A stretch of 64,000 bases of DNA. Origin: Hydrogenophaga intermedia (lineage in GTDB: Bacteria > Pseudomonadota > Gammaproteobacteria > Burkholderiales > Burkholderiaceae_C). A model generated the notes under the pieces. That model did no database searches. It was not told the DNA's origin and saw only the letters and a program-made list of their open reading frames with translations. Where the stretch lies: NCBI RefSeq assembly GCF_023715105.1, contig NZ_JAMBNO010000014.1, forward strand, positions 88,604 through 152,603, given 5' to 3'. Positions 8,468 to 16,176 of the stretch are shown here, piece after piece (the first letter of the stretch is position 1; each line of letters opens with the position of its first letter). Made by a program: the position numbers and the translations under genes.

Positions 8468-8809
8468 ATGGACAGCGAACAACTTCTGGCCGAGATCCGC
8501 GAAGCCAACCTCACCTACCTGATGCTGGCGCAGAACCTGATCCGCAAGGACCGCGCCGAAGCCCTGTTCCGCCTGGGCCTGACGGAAGAAGCCGCCGACC
8601 TGCTTGGCATGCTCTCCACCGCGCAGTTGCTCAAGATCGCTTCCAGCAACATGCTGCTGTGCCGCTTCCGTGTGGACGACGACCTGGTGTGGAACCTGCT
8701 GACCAGCCACAACGTGAAGAAGGTCGAGAACAGCACCACGACCCAGTTGCACGCCAGCATCCTGATGGCCGGCAAGTACGCCGAGTCGGTTGCCGCCACA
8801 GCCCACTGA
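8468..8809 (+). CDS. flhD: FlhD, flagellar master regulator subunit
   Basis: FlhD forms the FlhD4C2 activator of class II flagellar promoters. The 113-aa product has the family core LLAEIREANLTYLMLAQNLI, the stretch DRAEALFRLGL and the C-terminal ASNMLLCRFRVDD. Two adjacent ATG codons exist (8465 and 8468); the second is chosen because it stands 6 bases from AAGGAG (8456-8461). flhC follows 26 bases later. This shows that the island is driven by FlhDC and not by a FleQ-type sigma-54 activator. Confidence 0.95.
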   Translation: MDSEQLLAEIREANLTYLMLAQNLIRKDRAEALFRLGLTEEAADLLGMLSTAQLLKIASSNMLLCRFRVDDDLVWNLLTSHNVKKVENSTTTQLHASILMAGKYAESVAATAH

Positions 8810-8835
8810 TCCCACCCCTGCACCGGAGCACGCAC

Positions 8836-9375
8836 ATGGCCGCTGGCAAAAGCATCCTCAACGAGTCGCGCGACATCGAACGCGCGGTGGCCCTGATCCA
8901 GCTCGGCGCGCGCCTGCAGGTGCTCGAGTACGAAACCAGCCTCTCCTACGAGCGCCTGTTGCGCCTGTACAAGGAAGTCGCGGGCAAGAGCCCCTCCAAG
9001 GGCCAGCTGCCGTTCTCCACCGACTGGTTCCTGACCTGGCAGCCGAACATCCACGCCTCGCTGTTCCTCAACATCCACGAGTACCTCTCCAAGTCCAGCG
9101 CGCTGGAGGAGATCGATGCCGTCATCAAGGCCTTTCGCCTCTACAGCGAGCAGATGAGCGCCAGCGCCATCGAGCCGCTGCTGTCCGTCACCCGCGCGTG
9201 GCGGCTGGTGAAGTTCGTCGACAACGGCATGCTCACGCTGACCAAGTGCTCCTGCTGCGGTGGCCAGTTCGTCACCGAGCCTTACGAGAACGCCCGCCAC
9301 TACGTCTGCGGGCTGTGCCAGCCCCCGGCGCGCGCCGGCAAGGGCGCCAGCGCCAACAGCCTGCGTCTGCACTGA
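8836..9375 (+). CDS. flhC: FlhC, flagellar master regulator subunit
   Basis: Zinc-binding partner of FlhD, 179 aa. The four zinc ligands are visible as CSCC (Cys138, Cys141) and CGLC (Cys158, Cys161), with the same spacing as in the E. coli protein. The N-terminal part contains ARLQVLEYETSLSYERLLRL and LPFSTDWFLTW, both diagnostic. The ATG at 8836 follows GGAG at 8825-8828. A terminator follows 24 bases after the stop, so flhDC is a two-gene operon. Confidence 0.96.
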   Translation: MAAGKSILNESRDIERAVALIQLGARLQVLEYETSLSYERLLRLYKEVAGKSPSKGQLPFSTDWFLTWQPNIHASLFLNIHEYLSKSSALEEIDAVIKAFRLYSEQMSASAIEPLLSVTRAWRLVKFVDNGMLTLTKCSCCGGQFVTEPYENARHYVCGLCQPPARAGKGASANSLRLH

Positions 9376-9398
9376 TCGACGCACGCCGTCAAAGCTTG

Positions 9399-9425
9399 AA
9401 AAGGGCCCGCTCAAGGGCCCTTTTT
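9399..9425 (+). terminator. Rho-independent terminator of flhDC
   Basis: AAAAGGGCCC, 6-base loop, GGGCCCTTTTT: a 10-bp stem running into a T-tract. It begins 24 bases after the flhC stop and ends upstream of the motA promoter. Confidence 0.88.
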
Positions 9426-9441
9426 CCGTTTCTGGCTGCCT

Positions 9442-9468
9442 TCATCCCCCCCTAGAGTCGACCGATAA
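9442..9468 (+). promoter_or_regulatory. Putative sigma-28 promoter of motAB-cheYZ
   Basis: TCATCCC, 12 bases, ACCGATAA, 60 bases upstream of the motA start and directly after the flhC terminator. The -10 box is a near-perfect FliA box; the -35 box is weak, keeping only TCA of the TCAAG seen at the flagellin genes. Confidence 0.55.
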
Positions 9469-9528
9469 GTTCTGCAAACCCCCGCGCGGTATGTCCCGCC
9501 CGGGCAACCCCATCCTGCGGCCCAGCAC

Positions 9529-10392
9529 ATGTTCGTCATCATCGGCTTCGTGGTCTCGATGCTCTGCATCTTCGGGGTGTTCATCCTCCACGGCGGCAAC
9601 ATCGGTGTGGTGCTCAAGGCACTGCCGTTCGAGATGACCACCATCCTCGGTGCGGCGCTCGGCGCCTTCCTGATCAACAACCAGATGAAGGTGGTCAAGG
9701 CCGCCTTCAAAGGCATCGCGGGCTGCTTCAAGGGCAGCCGTTTCACCAAAGAGCGCTACATGCAGCTCATGGCGCTGCTGTACGACCTGCTGCAAAAGGC
9801 CCGCAAGGAAGGCCTCATGGCCATCGAGCAGGACGTGGAGAACCCCGAGCAGTCGGCGGTGTTCAAGAAGTACCCCACGATCTCCGCCGACCACCACGTG
9901 GTCGAGTTCATCACCGACTACCTGCGCATGATGGTCTCTGGCAACCTCAACGCGCACGAGATCGAGACGCTGATGGACAGCGAGATCGAGACCCACCACC
10001 AGGAGGCGCATGCCCCGGTGGCCGCCATTGCGCGCCTGGCCGGCGGCCTGCCGGCCTTCGGCATCGTGGCTGCGGTGCTGGGCGTGGTGAACACCATGGG
10101 CTCGGTGGGCCAGCCGCCTGCGGTGCTCGGCGCCATGATCGGCTCGGCCCTGGTGGGCACCTTCCTGGGCATCCTGCTGGCCTATGGCGTGTTCGAACCG
10201 CTGGGTGGCCTCATGGACCAGAAGGTGGAAGAGAGCAGCAAGGAATTCCAGTGCATAAAGACCACGCTGCTGGCCAGCATGCAGGGCTACGCACCGGCCA
10301 CCGCGGTCGAGTTCGGCCGAAAGGTGCTGTTCAGCGACGTGCGTCCGACGTTCTCCGAGCTGGAGAACCACGTCAAAGGCAAGAAGGCTTGA
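9529..10392 (+). CDS. motA: MotA, flagellar motor stator protein
   Basis: Proton-channel stator subunit in the inner membrane, 287 aa, with four membrane segments. The first two are near the N terminus (MFVIIGFVVSMLCIFGVFIL) and around TILGAALGAFL. The last two are in the stretch from PAFGIVAAVLGVVNTMG through GTFLGILLAYGVF, which also holds the conserved prolines involved in torque. The cytoplasmic loop carries the charged residues that face FliG. motB follows after 17 bases. Confidence 0.97.
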   Translation: MFVIIGFVVSMLCIFGVFILHGGNIGVVLKALPFEMTTILGAALGAFLINNQMKVVKAAFKGIAGCFKGSRFTKERYMQLMALLYDLLQKARKEGLMAIEQDVENPEQSAVFKKYPTISADHHVVEFITDYLRMMVSGNLNAHEIETLMDSEIETHHQEAHAPVAAIARLAGGLPAFGIVAAVLGVVNTMGSVGQPPAVLGAMIGSALVGTFLGILLAYGVFEPLGGLMDQKVEESSKEFQCIKTTLLASMQGYAPATAVEFGRKVLFSDVRPTFSELENHVKGKKA

Positions 10393-10409
10393 GGGCCTGA
10401 GGTATCGCG

Positions 10410-11438
10410 ATGGCCGGCGACGGAAAAAAGCTTCAACCCATCATCGTCAAGCGGATCAAGAAGGCCGGCCACGCGGCGCATGGTGGCGCGTGGAAGATCG
10501 CCTACGCCGATTTCGTGACGGCCATGATGGCCTTCTTCCTGCTGATGTGGTTGCTGGGTTCCACCGCCAAGGGCGAGCTCGAAGGCATTGCCAGCTACTT
10601 CCAGAACCCGGTCAAGGTGTCGCTCCTGGGTGGGGATGGCACCGGCAACAGCAACAGCATCATCACCGGCGGCGGACGCGATCTATCTGCCGCGTTCGGC
10701 CAGCGTGACTCGGGTGATACCGAGCGCACCACCAAGGAACTCGGCGCCCAGATGGCGCGCGCCGAAGCAGCCCGCAAGGACCAGGAGCGCATCGACGCGC
10801 TGGAGCGCAAGATCACCGAGGTGATTGACACGAACCCGAAGCTGGGCGAATACCGATCGCAGATTCGCATGGTCAAGACGCCCGACGGGCTGCACATCCT
10901 GATCGTGGACGATCAGAACCGGCCGATGTTCGACACCGGCAGCGCACTGGTGAAGCCCTACATGCAGGAGATACTGCGCACGCTGGGCCAGGCGCTGGGC
11001 GACGTGGAGAACCGCATCGCGCTGGCTGGCCACACCGACGCCACACCCTACGGCAGTGGCGAGCGTGGCTACAGCAACTGGGAACTCTCGGCCGACCGCG
11101 CCAACGCTTCGCGCCGCGAACTTGTGGCCGGTGGCCTGCCCGACGACAAGCTGCGCCGCGTGGAGGGCCTGGCCGCCAGCGTGCCGCTGTTGCCCGAGAA
11201 GCCGCAAGACCCGTCTAACCGGCGCATCAGCATCGTGATCATGACGCGCGAGTACGAGGACCGCATGTTCCCGCCCGCGCTGCCGGCCGCGCCGGTGCCC
11301 GGCCTGGCCGACACCCCCGCCGCCGCGAACCCGCCACCGGCCGAGGCAGTGCCTGCGCAAGTGCCGCCGCCTGCGCGGGTGCCCGCCCTACAGATTTCCG
11401 CCAATCTGACGAAACCTACCGAAGAGGCCTCGCGCTGA
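10410..11438 (+). CDS. motB: MotB, flagellar motor stator protein
   Basis: Stator subunit that anchors MotA to peptidoglycan, 342 aa. A short cytoplasmic N terminus is followed by one membrane helix containing AYADFVTAMMAFFLLMWLLG, with the proton-accepting aspartate at position 34. The C-terminal OmpA-like peptidoglycan-binding domain includes IALAGHTDATPYG and NWELSADRANASRREL. A Pro/Ala-rich tail ends the protein. It is translated after motA with a 17-base gap. Confidence 0.97.
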   Translation: MAGDGKKLQPIIVKRIKKAGHAAHGGAWKIAYADFVTAMMAFFLLMWLLGSTAKGELEGIASYFQNPVKVSLLGGDGTGNSNSIITGGGRDLSAAFGQRDSGDTERTTKELGAQMARAEAARKDQERIDALERKITEVIDTNPKLGEYRSQIRMVKTPDGLHILIVDDQNRPMFDTGSALVKPYMQEILRTLGQALGDVENRIALAGHTDATPYGSGERGYSNWELSADRANASRRELVAGGLPDDKLRRVEGLAASVPLLPEKPQDPSNRRISIVIMTREYEDRMFPPALPAAPVPGLADTPAAANPPPAEAVPAQVPPPARVPALQISANLTKPTEEASR

Positions 11439-11480
11439 CCCGGCGCGTTGGTCCATCGCCACCCCTCCGTGGAGCCCGCC

Positions 11481-11867
11481 ATGTCCACCCCGATGAAATT
11501 CCTGATCGTTGACGACTTCTCCACCATGCGCCGTATCGTGCGCAACCTGCTCAAGGAGATCGGTCATGCCGACGCCGATGAGGCCGAGGACGGCGCGATC
11601 GCGTTGGGCAAGCTCAAGGCCGGCGCCTTCAACTTTGTCGTCACCGACATCAACATGCCGAACATGAACGGCTTCGAGCTGCTCTCGGCGATCAAGGCCG
11701 ACGAGAAGCTCAAGCACTTGCCGGTGCTGATGGTCACGGCCGAGGCCCGCAAGGAAGACATCGTGCTGGCGGCGCAGAACGGTGCCGCAGGCTACATCGT
11801 CAAGCCCTTCACCAAGGCCACGCTGGAAGACAAGCTCGCCAACATCTTCAAGAAGCTCGGCCTCTGA
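11481..11867 (+). CDS. cheY: CheY, chemotaxis response regulator
   Basis: Single receiver domain of 128 aa that, when phosphorylated, binds FliM and switches rotation. All signature residues are present: Asp11/Asp12 acidic pair, phospho-acceptor Asp56 in VTDINMP, Thr86 in VTAEA, Lys108 in VKPF. The ATG at 11481 is preceded by GGAG 6 bases away. It follows motB and precedes cheZ with a 16-base gap. Its kinase gene cheA is not in this window. Confidence 0.97.
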   Translation: MSTPMKFLIVDDFSTMRRIVRNLLKEIGHADADEAEDGAIALGKLKAGAFNFVVTDINMPNMNGFELLSAIKADEKLKHLPVLMVTAEARKEDIVLAAQNGAAGYIVKPFTKATLEDKLANIFKKLGL

Positions 11868-11883
11868 GCCGCAGGGGCCTGCC

Positions 11884-12498
11884 ATGACCGACAAGAACGA
11901 CACGCAGGGCGCGGGCAACCCGGACATGTTCCGCAAGCTGGGTGGCATCACGCGCCAGCTGCACGACGCGCTCAAGGAACTCGGCTACGCCGACAAGCTG
12001 CAGGGCACGGTGGAGCAGTTGCCCGATGCGCAAAGCCGACTGTCCTACATCGCGCGCCTCACCGGCGAGGCGGCCGAGAAGGTGCTGAGCCAGGTGGAAG
12101 AGGGCAAGCGCGATCAGGAGCAGATCACGCAGCGCGGCCGCGATCTGGCCGACACCATCAAGCGGGTGCCGGCACTGGCCAAGGCCATGCCGGAATTGAT
12201 GGAGTGGTCGAACGACGTGGTGCGCCTGTCGGAGCAGGCCGACGCCCGCCTGACCGAAATCATGATGGCGCAGGATTTCCACGATCTCACCGGCCAGGTG
12301 ATCAAGCGGGTGGTGGATCTGGCGGGCACGATAGAAGAACAATTGCTCGCGCTGCTCCTCGAATCCGCGCCCTCGGGCCAACCGGGGCAGGACAAGGCTT
12401 TCGAGCTCGCGGGTCCGGTGGTCAGTGCCGAAGGCCGTACCGACGTGGTGACGGACCAGAAGCAGGTGGACGACCTGCTGGCTTCTCTCGGGTTCTGA
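11884..12498 (+). CDS. cheZ: CheZ, CheY-phosphate phosphatase
   Basis: Dephosphorylates CheY-P, 204 aa. The catalytic helix contains QDFHDLTGQVIKRVVDL (family motif with the active Asp and Gln), and the C terminus ends QVDDLLASLGF, the CheY-binding peptide. The remainder is the long helical hairpin typical of the family. It ends the motAB-cheYZ unit and is followed by a 416-base gene-free gap with repeats. Confidence 0.96.
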   Translation: MTDKNDTQGAGNPDMFRKLGGITRQLHDALKELGYADKLQGTVEQLPDAQSRLSYIARLTGEAAEKVLSQVEEGKRDQEQITQRGRDLADTIKRVPALAKAMPELMEWSNDVVRLSEQADARLTEIMMAQDFHDLTGQVIKRVVDLAGTIEEQLLALLLESAPSGQPGQDKAFELAGPVVSAEGRTDVVTDQKQVDDLLASLGF

Positions 12499-12521
12499 CG
12501 GCGGTTTTCTCCGGACACGCC

Positions 12522-12631
12522 GTGACTCGGCGACCGGGGTATCCGATTCCGCTCATGTCCCCCGGATCGGGCTTGCAGCCCGATCCTCCTCCTTTACTTC
12601 GCTACATCGGACACCCCGATCACCGAGTCAC
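12522..12631 (-). repeat. Structured intergenic repeat, copy A
   Basis: Long imperfect hairpin. Outer arms 12522-12546 and 12607-12631 pair over 25 positions with a few mismatches, and an inner perfect 10-bp stem (GGATCGGGCT / AGCCCGATCC, loop TGC) sits at 12564-12586. Read on the minus strand, the segments flanking the inner stem are GTAGCGAAGTAAAGGAGGA and GGGGGACATGAGCGGA. These match copy B, although the stems themselves do not. No reading frame is conserved between the copies. Confidence 0.8.
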
Positions 12632-12670
12632 TCGTGGCGTACGGTGCAGGCGCGCTCCAACGTTACTTCA

Positions 12671-12772
12671 GCTCGCGAGTGTGAGGTGCTTCCCGTAGCG
12701 GCATAAAGGAGGAGGGCCGGCGCAGCCGGCCCGGGGGACAGCCGCGGAGGGGAGTACCTCACACTCGCGAGC
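12671..12772 (+). repeat. Structured intergenic repeat, copy B
   Basis: Outer arms 12671-12687 and 12756-12772 are perfectly complementary over 17 bases (GCTCGCGAGTGTGAGGT). An inner perfect 8-bp stem GGGCCGGC / GCCGGCCC with loop GCA lies at 12714-12732. The segments around the inner stem, GTAGCGGCATAAAGGAGGA and GGGGGACAGCCGCGGA, are shared with copy A, which lies in the opposite orientation 39 bases upstream. No coding potential is apparent. The remaining gap sequence to flhB (12773-12914) holds the probable flhB promoter and a start-proximal hairpin. Confidence 0.8.
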
Positions 12773-12886
12773 GTGCGAGGTCGTTGCGTGAAAAGGGACG
12801 AAACGCACGAACCGCCCGTCCCCAAGGGAATAAGCGACCTTTCCCCCCGCCTTATCGCCCTTTAGTTTTCCGACCCGCTTTCCACA

Positions 12887-12912
12887 ATCAGGCTCACTCC
12901 TCAGAGCCTGAT
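12887..12912 (+). promoter_or_regulatory. Hairpin immediately upstream of the flhB start codon
   Basis: ATCAGGCTC (12887-12895) and GAGCCTGAT (12904-12912) form a 9-bp stem with an 8-base loop ending 2 bases before the flhB ATG. No AGGAGG-like site is visible between stem and start, so the stem occupies the place of the ribosome-binding site. Confidence 0.5.
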
Positions 12913-12914
12913 GC

Positions 12915-14072
12915 ATGGAATCGTCCAGCCAAGACAAGAACCTCCCAGCCACGCCACAGCGCCTCAAGAAGGCGCGTGACGATGGCCAGGTCGCGCGTTC
13001 CAAGGACCTCACCCACCTGGCGGTGCTGGGCGGTGGCCTGGCGCTGCTCGCCATGCTCGCTCCCCTGGGCTTTTCGCGTCTGCGCGATGCCATGGCTTCG
13101 CAGCTGCGTTTCGATAACGCTGGTGTGCGCACCCCAGAGTTGATGCTGCAGCGCCTCACCAACGGCGCCGGCCAGGGCCTGCTGCTGGTATTGCCGCTGG
13201 GGCTGGCCGTGCTGGTGCTCGTGGTGGTCGCCATCGTGGCGTCGGGCGGCTACGCCTTCAGCACCAAGCCCATCGAACCCAAGCTCTCCAGCCTGAGCCC
13301 GCTGGCGGGCCTCAAGCGCCTGTTCTCACGCCAGCAACTGGTCGAGACGGCCAAGCTGCTGGCCATCACTGCCGTGCTGCTGCTGGTGGCGGCGCAGTTC
13401 GTGGCCAGCCATGCCCATCCGTTTGCCACCTTGCTCATGCGCCCGCTGGAAGCCGGCATCGGCCAGCTCGGGCAGTGGCTCATGCTCGGCGTGGGCCTGT
13501 TGTTGTTGGTGGTGGCCTCGGTGGCGGCCATCGACGTGCCGGTGCAGCGCGCCTTGCACAAGCACAAGCTGCGCATGTCGCATGACGAGGTCAAGCGCGA
13601 GCACAAGGAAGCCGAGGGCGATCCGCACGTGAAGGGCAAGCGCCGCCAGCGCCAGCGTGAACTTGCGCAGAGAAACAGCATCCTGGCCGTGCCCAAGGCC
13701 GATCTGGTGGTGATGAACCCGACGCACTATGCCGTCGCACTGCGCTACGACGAAGCGACCATGGCCGCGCCGCGCGTGATCGCCAAGGGCAGCGACCTCA
13801 TCGCACTGAAGATCCGAGATGTTGCGAAGGCCAATGCCGTGCCCGTGCTGCAGTCGCCCATGCTGGCACGTGCGCTCTACGCCAACGCCGAAATCGACCA
13901 GGAGATCCCGGGCGCGCTCTACACCGCGGTGGCCCAGGTGCTGGCCTGGGTGTACCAGCTCAAGGCCGCGCTGCGCGGCGAGGGCGTGATGCCAGCCGAC
14001 CCGCAGCCGCAGGTGCCGCCCGAACTCGACCCCCACTTCAAGAAGAAGACCGATCAGGAGTCTGACGAATGA
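12915..14072 (+). CDS. flhB: FlhB, flagellar export switch protein
   Basis: Inner-membrane component of the flagellar type III export gate that switches substrate class after autocleavage; 385 aa. The N terminus contains TPQRLKKARDDGQVARSKDL, four membrane segments follow, and the cytoplasmic domain has the autocleavage motif NPTH at residues 268-271 followed by YAVALRYDE. The C-terminal tail is Pro-rich. The ATG lies just after a stable hairpin. The stop overlaps the flhA start by 4 bases (ATGA), indicating translational coupling. Confidence 0.97.
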   Translation: MESSSQDKNLPATPQRLKKARDDGQVARSKDLTHLAVLGGGLALLAMLAPLGFSRLRDAMASQLRFDNAGVRTPELMLQRLTNGAGQGLLLVLPLGLAVLVLVVVAIVASGGYAFSTKPIEPKLSSLSPLAGLKRLFSRQQLVETAKLLAITAVLLLVAAQFVASHAHPFATLLMRPLEAGIGQLGQWLMLGVGLLLLVVASVAAIDVPVQRALHKHKLRMSHDEVKREHKEAEGDPHVKGKRRQRQRELAQRNSILAVPKADLVVMNPTHYAVALRYDEATMAAPRVIAKGSDLIALKIRDVAKANAVPVLQSPMLARALYANAEIDQEIPGALYTAVAQVLAWVYQLKAALRGEGVMPADPQPQVPPELDPHFKKKTDQESDE

Positions 14073-16144
14073 ACGCCTTGCAGCAATGGTTCAAGCGCAA
14101 CGGTGCCGTCGCCGGCGCCCTGGCCGCGCCCATGCTCGTGATGACGGTGCTGGCCATGATGGTGTTGCCGCTGCCGCCTTGGCTGCTGGACACCTTCTTC
14201 ACGCTCAACATCGCGCTCGCCCTGGTGGTGATGATGGTGGCCGCGCACATGAAGCGCCCGCTGGACTTCTCGGTCTTTCCCACGGTGCTGCTGCTCACCA
14301 CGCTGCTGCGCCTGTCGCTCAACGTGGCTTCAACGCGTGTGGTGCTGCTCGAAGGCCACACCGGCCCGGGTGCGGCCGGCGAGGTGATCGAGGCATTCGG
14401 CCACTTCCTCATCGGCGGCAACTTCGCGGTCGGCCTGATCGTGTTCGTGATCCTGGTGGTGATCAACTTCGTCGTGATCACCAAGGGCGCCGAGCGCATT
14501 GCCGAGGTGTCGGCGCGCTTCACGCTGGACGCCATGCCCGGCAAGCAGATGGCGATCGACGCCGACCTGGGTGCTGGCCTGATCGATGAGAAGGAGGCCA
14601 AGCGCCGCCGCGCCGAGGTGGGCGAGGAGGCCGAGTTCTTCGGCTCCATGGACGGCGCCTCCAAGTTCGTGCGCGGCGACGCGGTGGCTGGCATCCTGAT
14701 CCTGATCATCAACATCATCGGCGGCTTTGCCATCGGCATGCTGCAGCACGGCTTGTCGGCTGGCGCCGCGGCGGACAACTACATCCTGCTCGCGGTGGGC
14801 GACGCGCTGGTGGCGCAGATCCCCGGCCTGCTGATCTCGGTGGCCGCGGCCATGGTGGTCTCGCGCGTGGGCAAGGACGAAGAGGTTGGCACTCTGGTGG
14901 CGCGCCAGATGTTCGTTTCCTGGCGCGTGCTGGGCGTGGCGGCCTCGGTGCTGTTCCTGCTGGGTGTGATCCCCGGCATGCCGCACCTGTTCTTCCTGGC
15001 GTTCGCCGCCATGCTGGGTGGCCTCGCCTGGTGGCGCCGCCAGCAGGAGCTCGCCCCCAAGGCTATCGCCAGCGATGCGCCCGCCGGGCCCGCCAACGAC
15101 GGCGAAGCCACCTGGGACGACCTGCAGCCGGTGGATCTGCTGGGTCTGGAGCTGGGCTACCGCCTGATCGCGCTGGTGGACAAGAACCGCCAGGGCGATC
15201 TGCTCACGCGCATCAAGGGCGTGCGCAAGAAGTTCGCGCAGGACGTGGGCTTCCTGCCGCCGCCGGTGCACGTGCGCGACAACCTGGAGCTGCGCCCCAG
15301 CGCCTACCGCATCACGCTGCGCGGCGTGGTGGTGGGCGAGGGCGAGGTGTTCCCCGGCATGTGGCTGGCGATCGACCCCGGCGGCACCGGCGTTCCCCTC
15401 ATCGGCACGCCCACCACCGACCCCGCTTTCGGCCTGCCCGCGCACTGGATCGACGAGCGCCAGAAAGAAACGGCGCAAATGGGCGGTTTCACCGTGGTTG
15501 ATTCCGAGACTGTGCTCGCGACCCATCTTTCACACTTGATGCAAGTCCAGGCGGCCAAGTTGCTGAGCCGGACGGAGACCCAGGAACTGGTCGAACACGT
15601 GACCCGCCTGGCCCCCAAGTTGATCGAGGAAGTCGTGCCCAAGATGGTTTCTGTCGCCACCTTCCAGAAGGTGCTCCAGTTGCTGCTCGAAGAGGGCGTG
15701 CACGTGCGCGACATCCGCACCATCATCGAATCGATCGCCGAACACGCCACGCAGGTCACCGAGCCCCACGAGCTGGCGCGCCGCGTGCGCACCGCGCTGG
15801 CGCCGGCCATCGTGCAGCAGATCTACGGCCCGGTGAAGGAACTCGAAGTCATCGCCATCGAGCCCGGCCTGGAGCGTCTGCTGATGCAGGCACTGACCGG
15901 CCAGAACGCCGGCGCGCTGGACCCCGGTGTGGCGGAGATGCTGAGCAAATCGGCCACCGACATTGCCAACCAGCAGGAAGAGAAGGGCGTGCCCGCCTGC
16001 CTGCTGGTGCCCGACGCCATCCGCAGCGCCATGGCGCGCCTGCTGCGCCGCACCGCGCCGCGCCTGCAGGTGCTCGCGCACAGCGAGATCCCCGAGACCC
16101 ACCTCATCCGCATCGGCCCGATCCTTGGGCAACTTGCGGCCTGA
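14069..16144 (+). CDS. flhA: FlhA, flagellar export gate protein
   Basis: Largest export-gate subunit, 691 aa, with eight membrane helices in the N-terminal half and a cytoplasmic domain that docks chaperone-substrate complexes. Visible family motifs include DFSVFPTVLLLTTLLRLSLN, the FHIPEP-type loop region with DAMPGKQMAIDADL and the C-terminal HLIRIGPILGQLAA end. It overlaps flhB by 4 bases and is followed by flhF after 32 bases. Confidence 0.97.
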   Translation: MNALQQWFKRNGAVAGALAAPMLVMTVLAMMVLPLPPWLLDTFFTLNIALALVVMMVAAHMKRPLDFSVFPTVLLLTTLLRLSLNVASTRVVLLEGHTGPGAAGEVIEAFGHFLIGGNFAVGLIVFVILVVINFVVITKGAERIAEVSARFTLDAMPGKQMAIDADLGAGLIDEKEAKRRRAEVGEEAEFFGSMDGASKFVRGDAVAGILILIINIIGGFAIGMLQHGLSAGAAADNYILLAVGDALVAQIPGLLISVAAAMVVSRVGKDEEVGTLVARQMFVSWRVLGVAASVLFLLGVIPGMPHLFFLAFAAMLGGLAWWRRQQELAPKAIASDAPAGPANDGEATWDDLQPVDLLGLELGYRLIALVDKNRQGDLLTRIKGVRKKFAQDVGFLPPPVHVRDNLELRPSAYRITLRGVVVGEGEVFPGMWLAIDPGGTGVPLIGTPTTDPAFGLPAHWIDERQKETAQMGGFTVVDSETVLATHLSHLMQVQAAKLLSRTETQELVEHVTRLAPKLIEEVVPKMVSVATFQKVLQLLLEEGVHVRDIRTIIESIAEHATQVTEPHELARRVRTALAPAIVQQIYGPVKELEVIAIEPGLERLLMQALTGQNAGALDPGVAEMLSKSATDIANQQEEKGVPACLLVPDAIRSAMARLLRRTAPRLQVLAHSEIPETHLIRIGPILGQLAA

Positions 16145-16176
16145 CCTTTTGAATGCTTTCACCTGGGACTGAGCAC

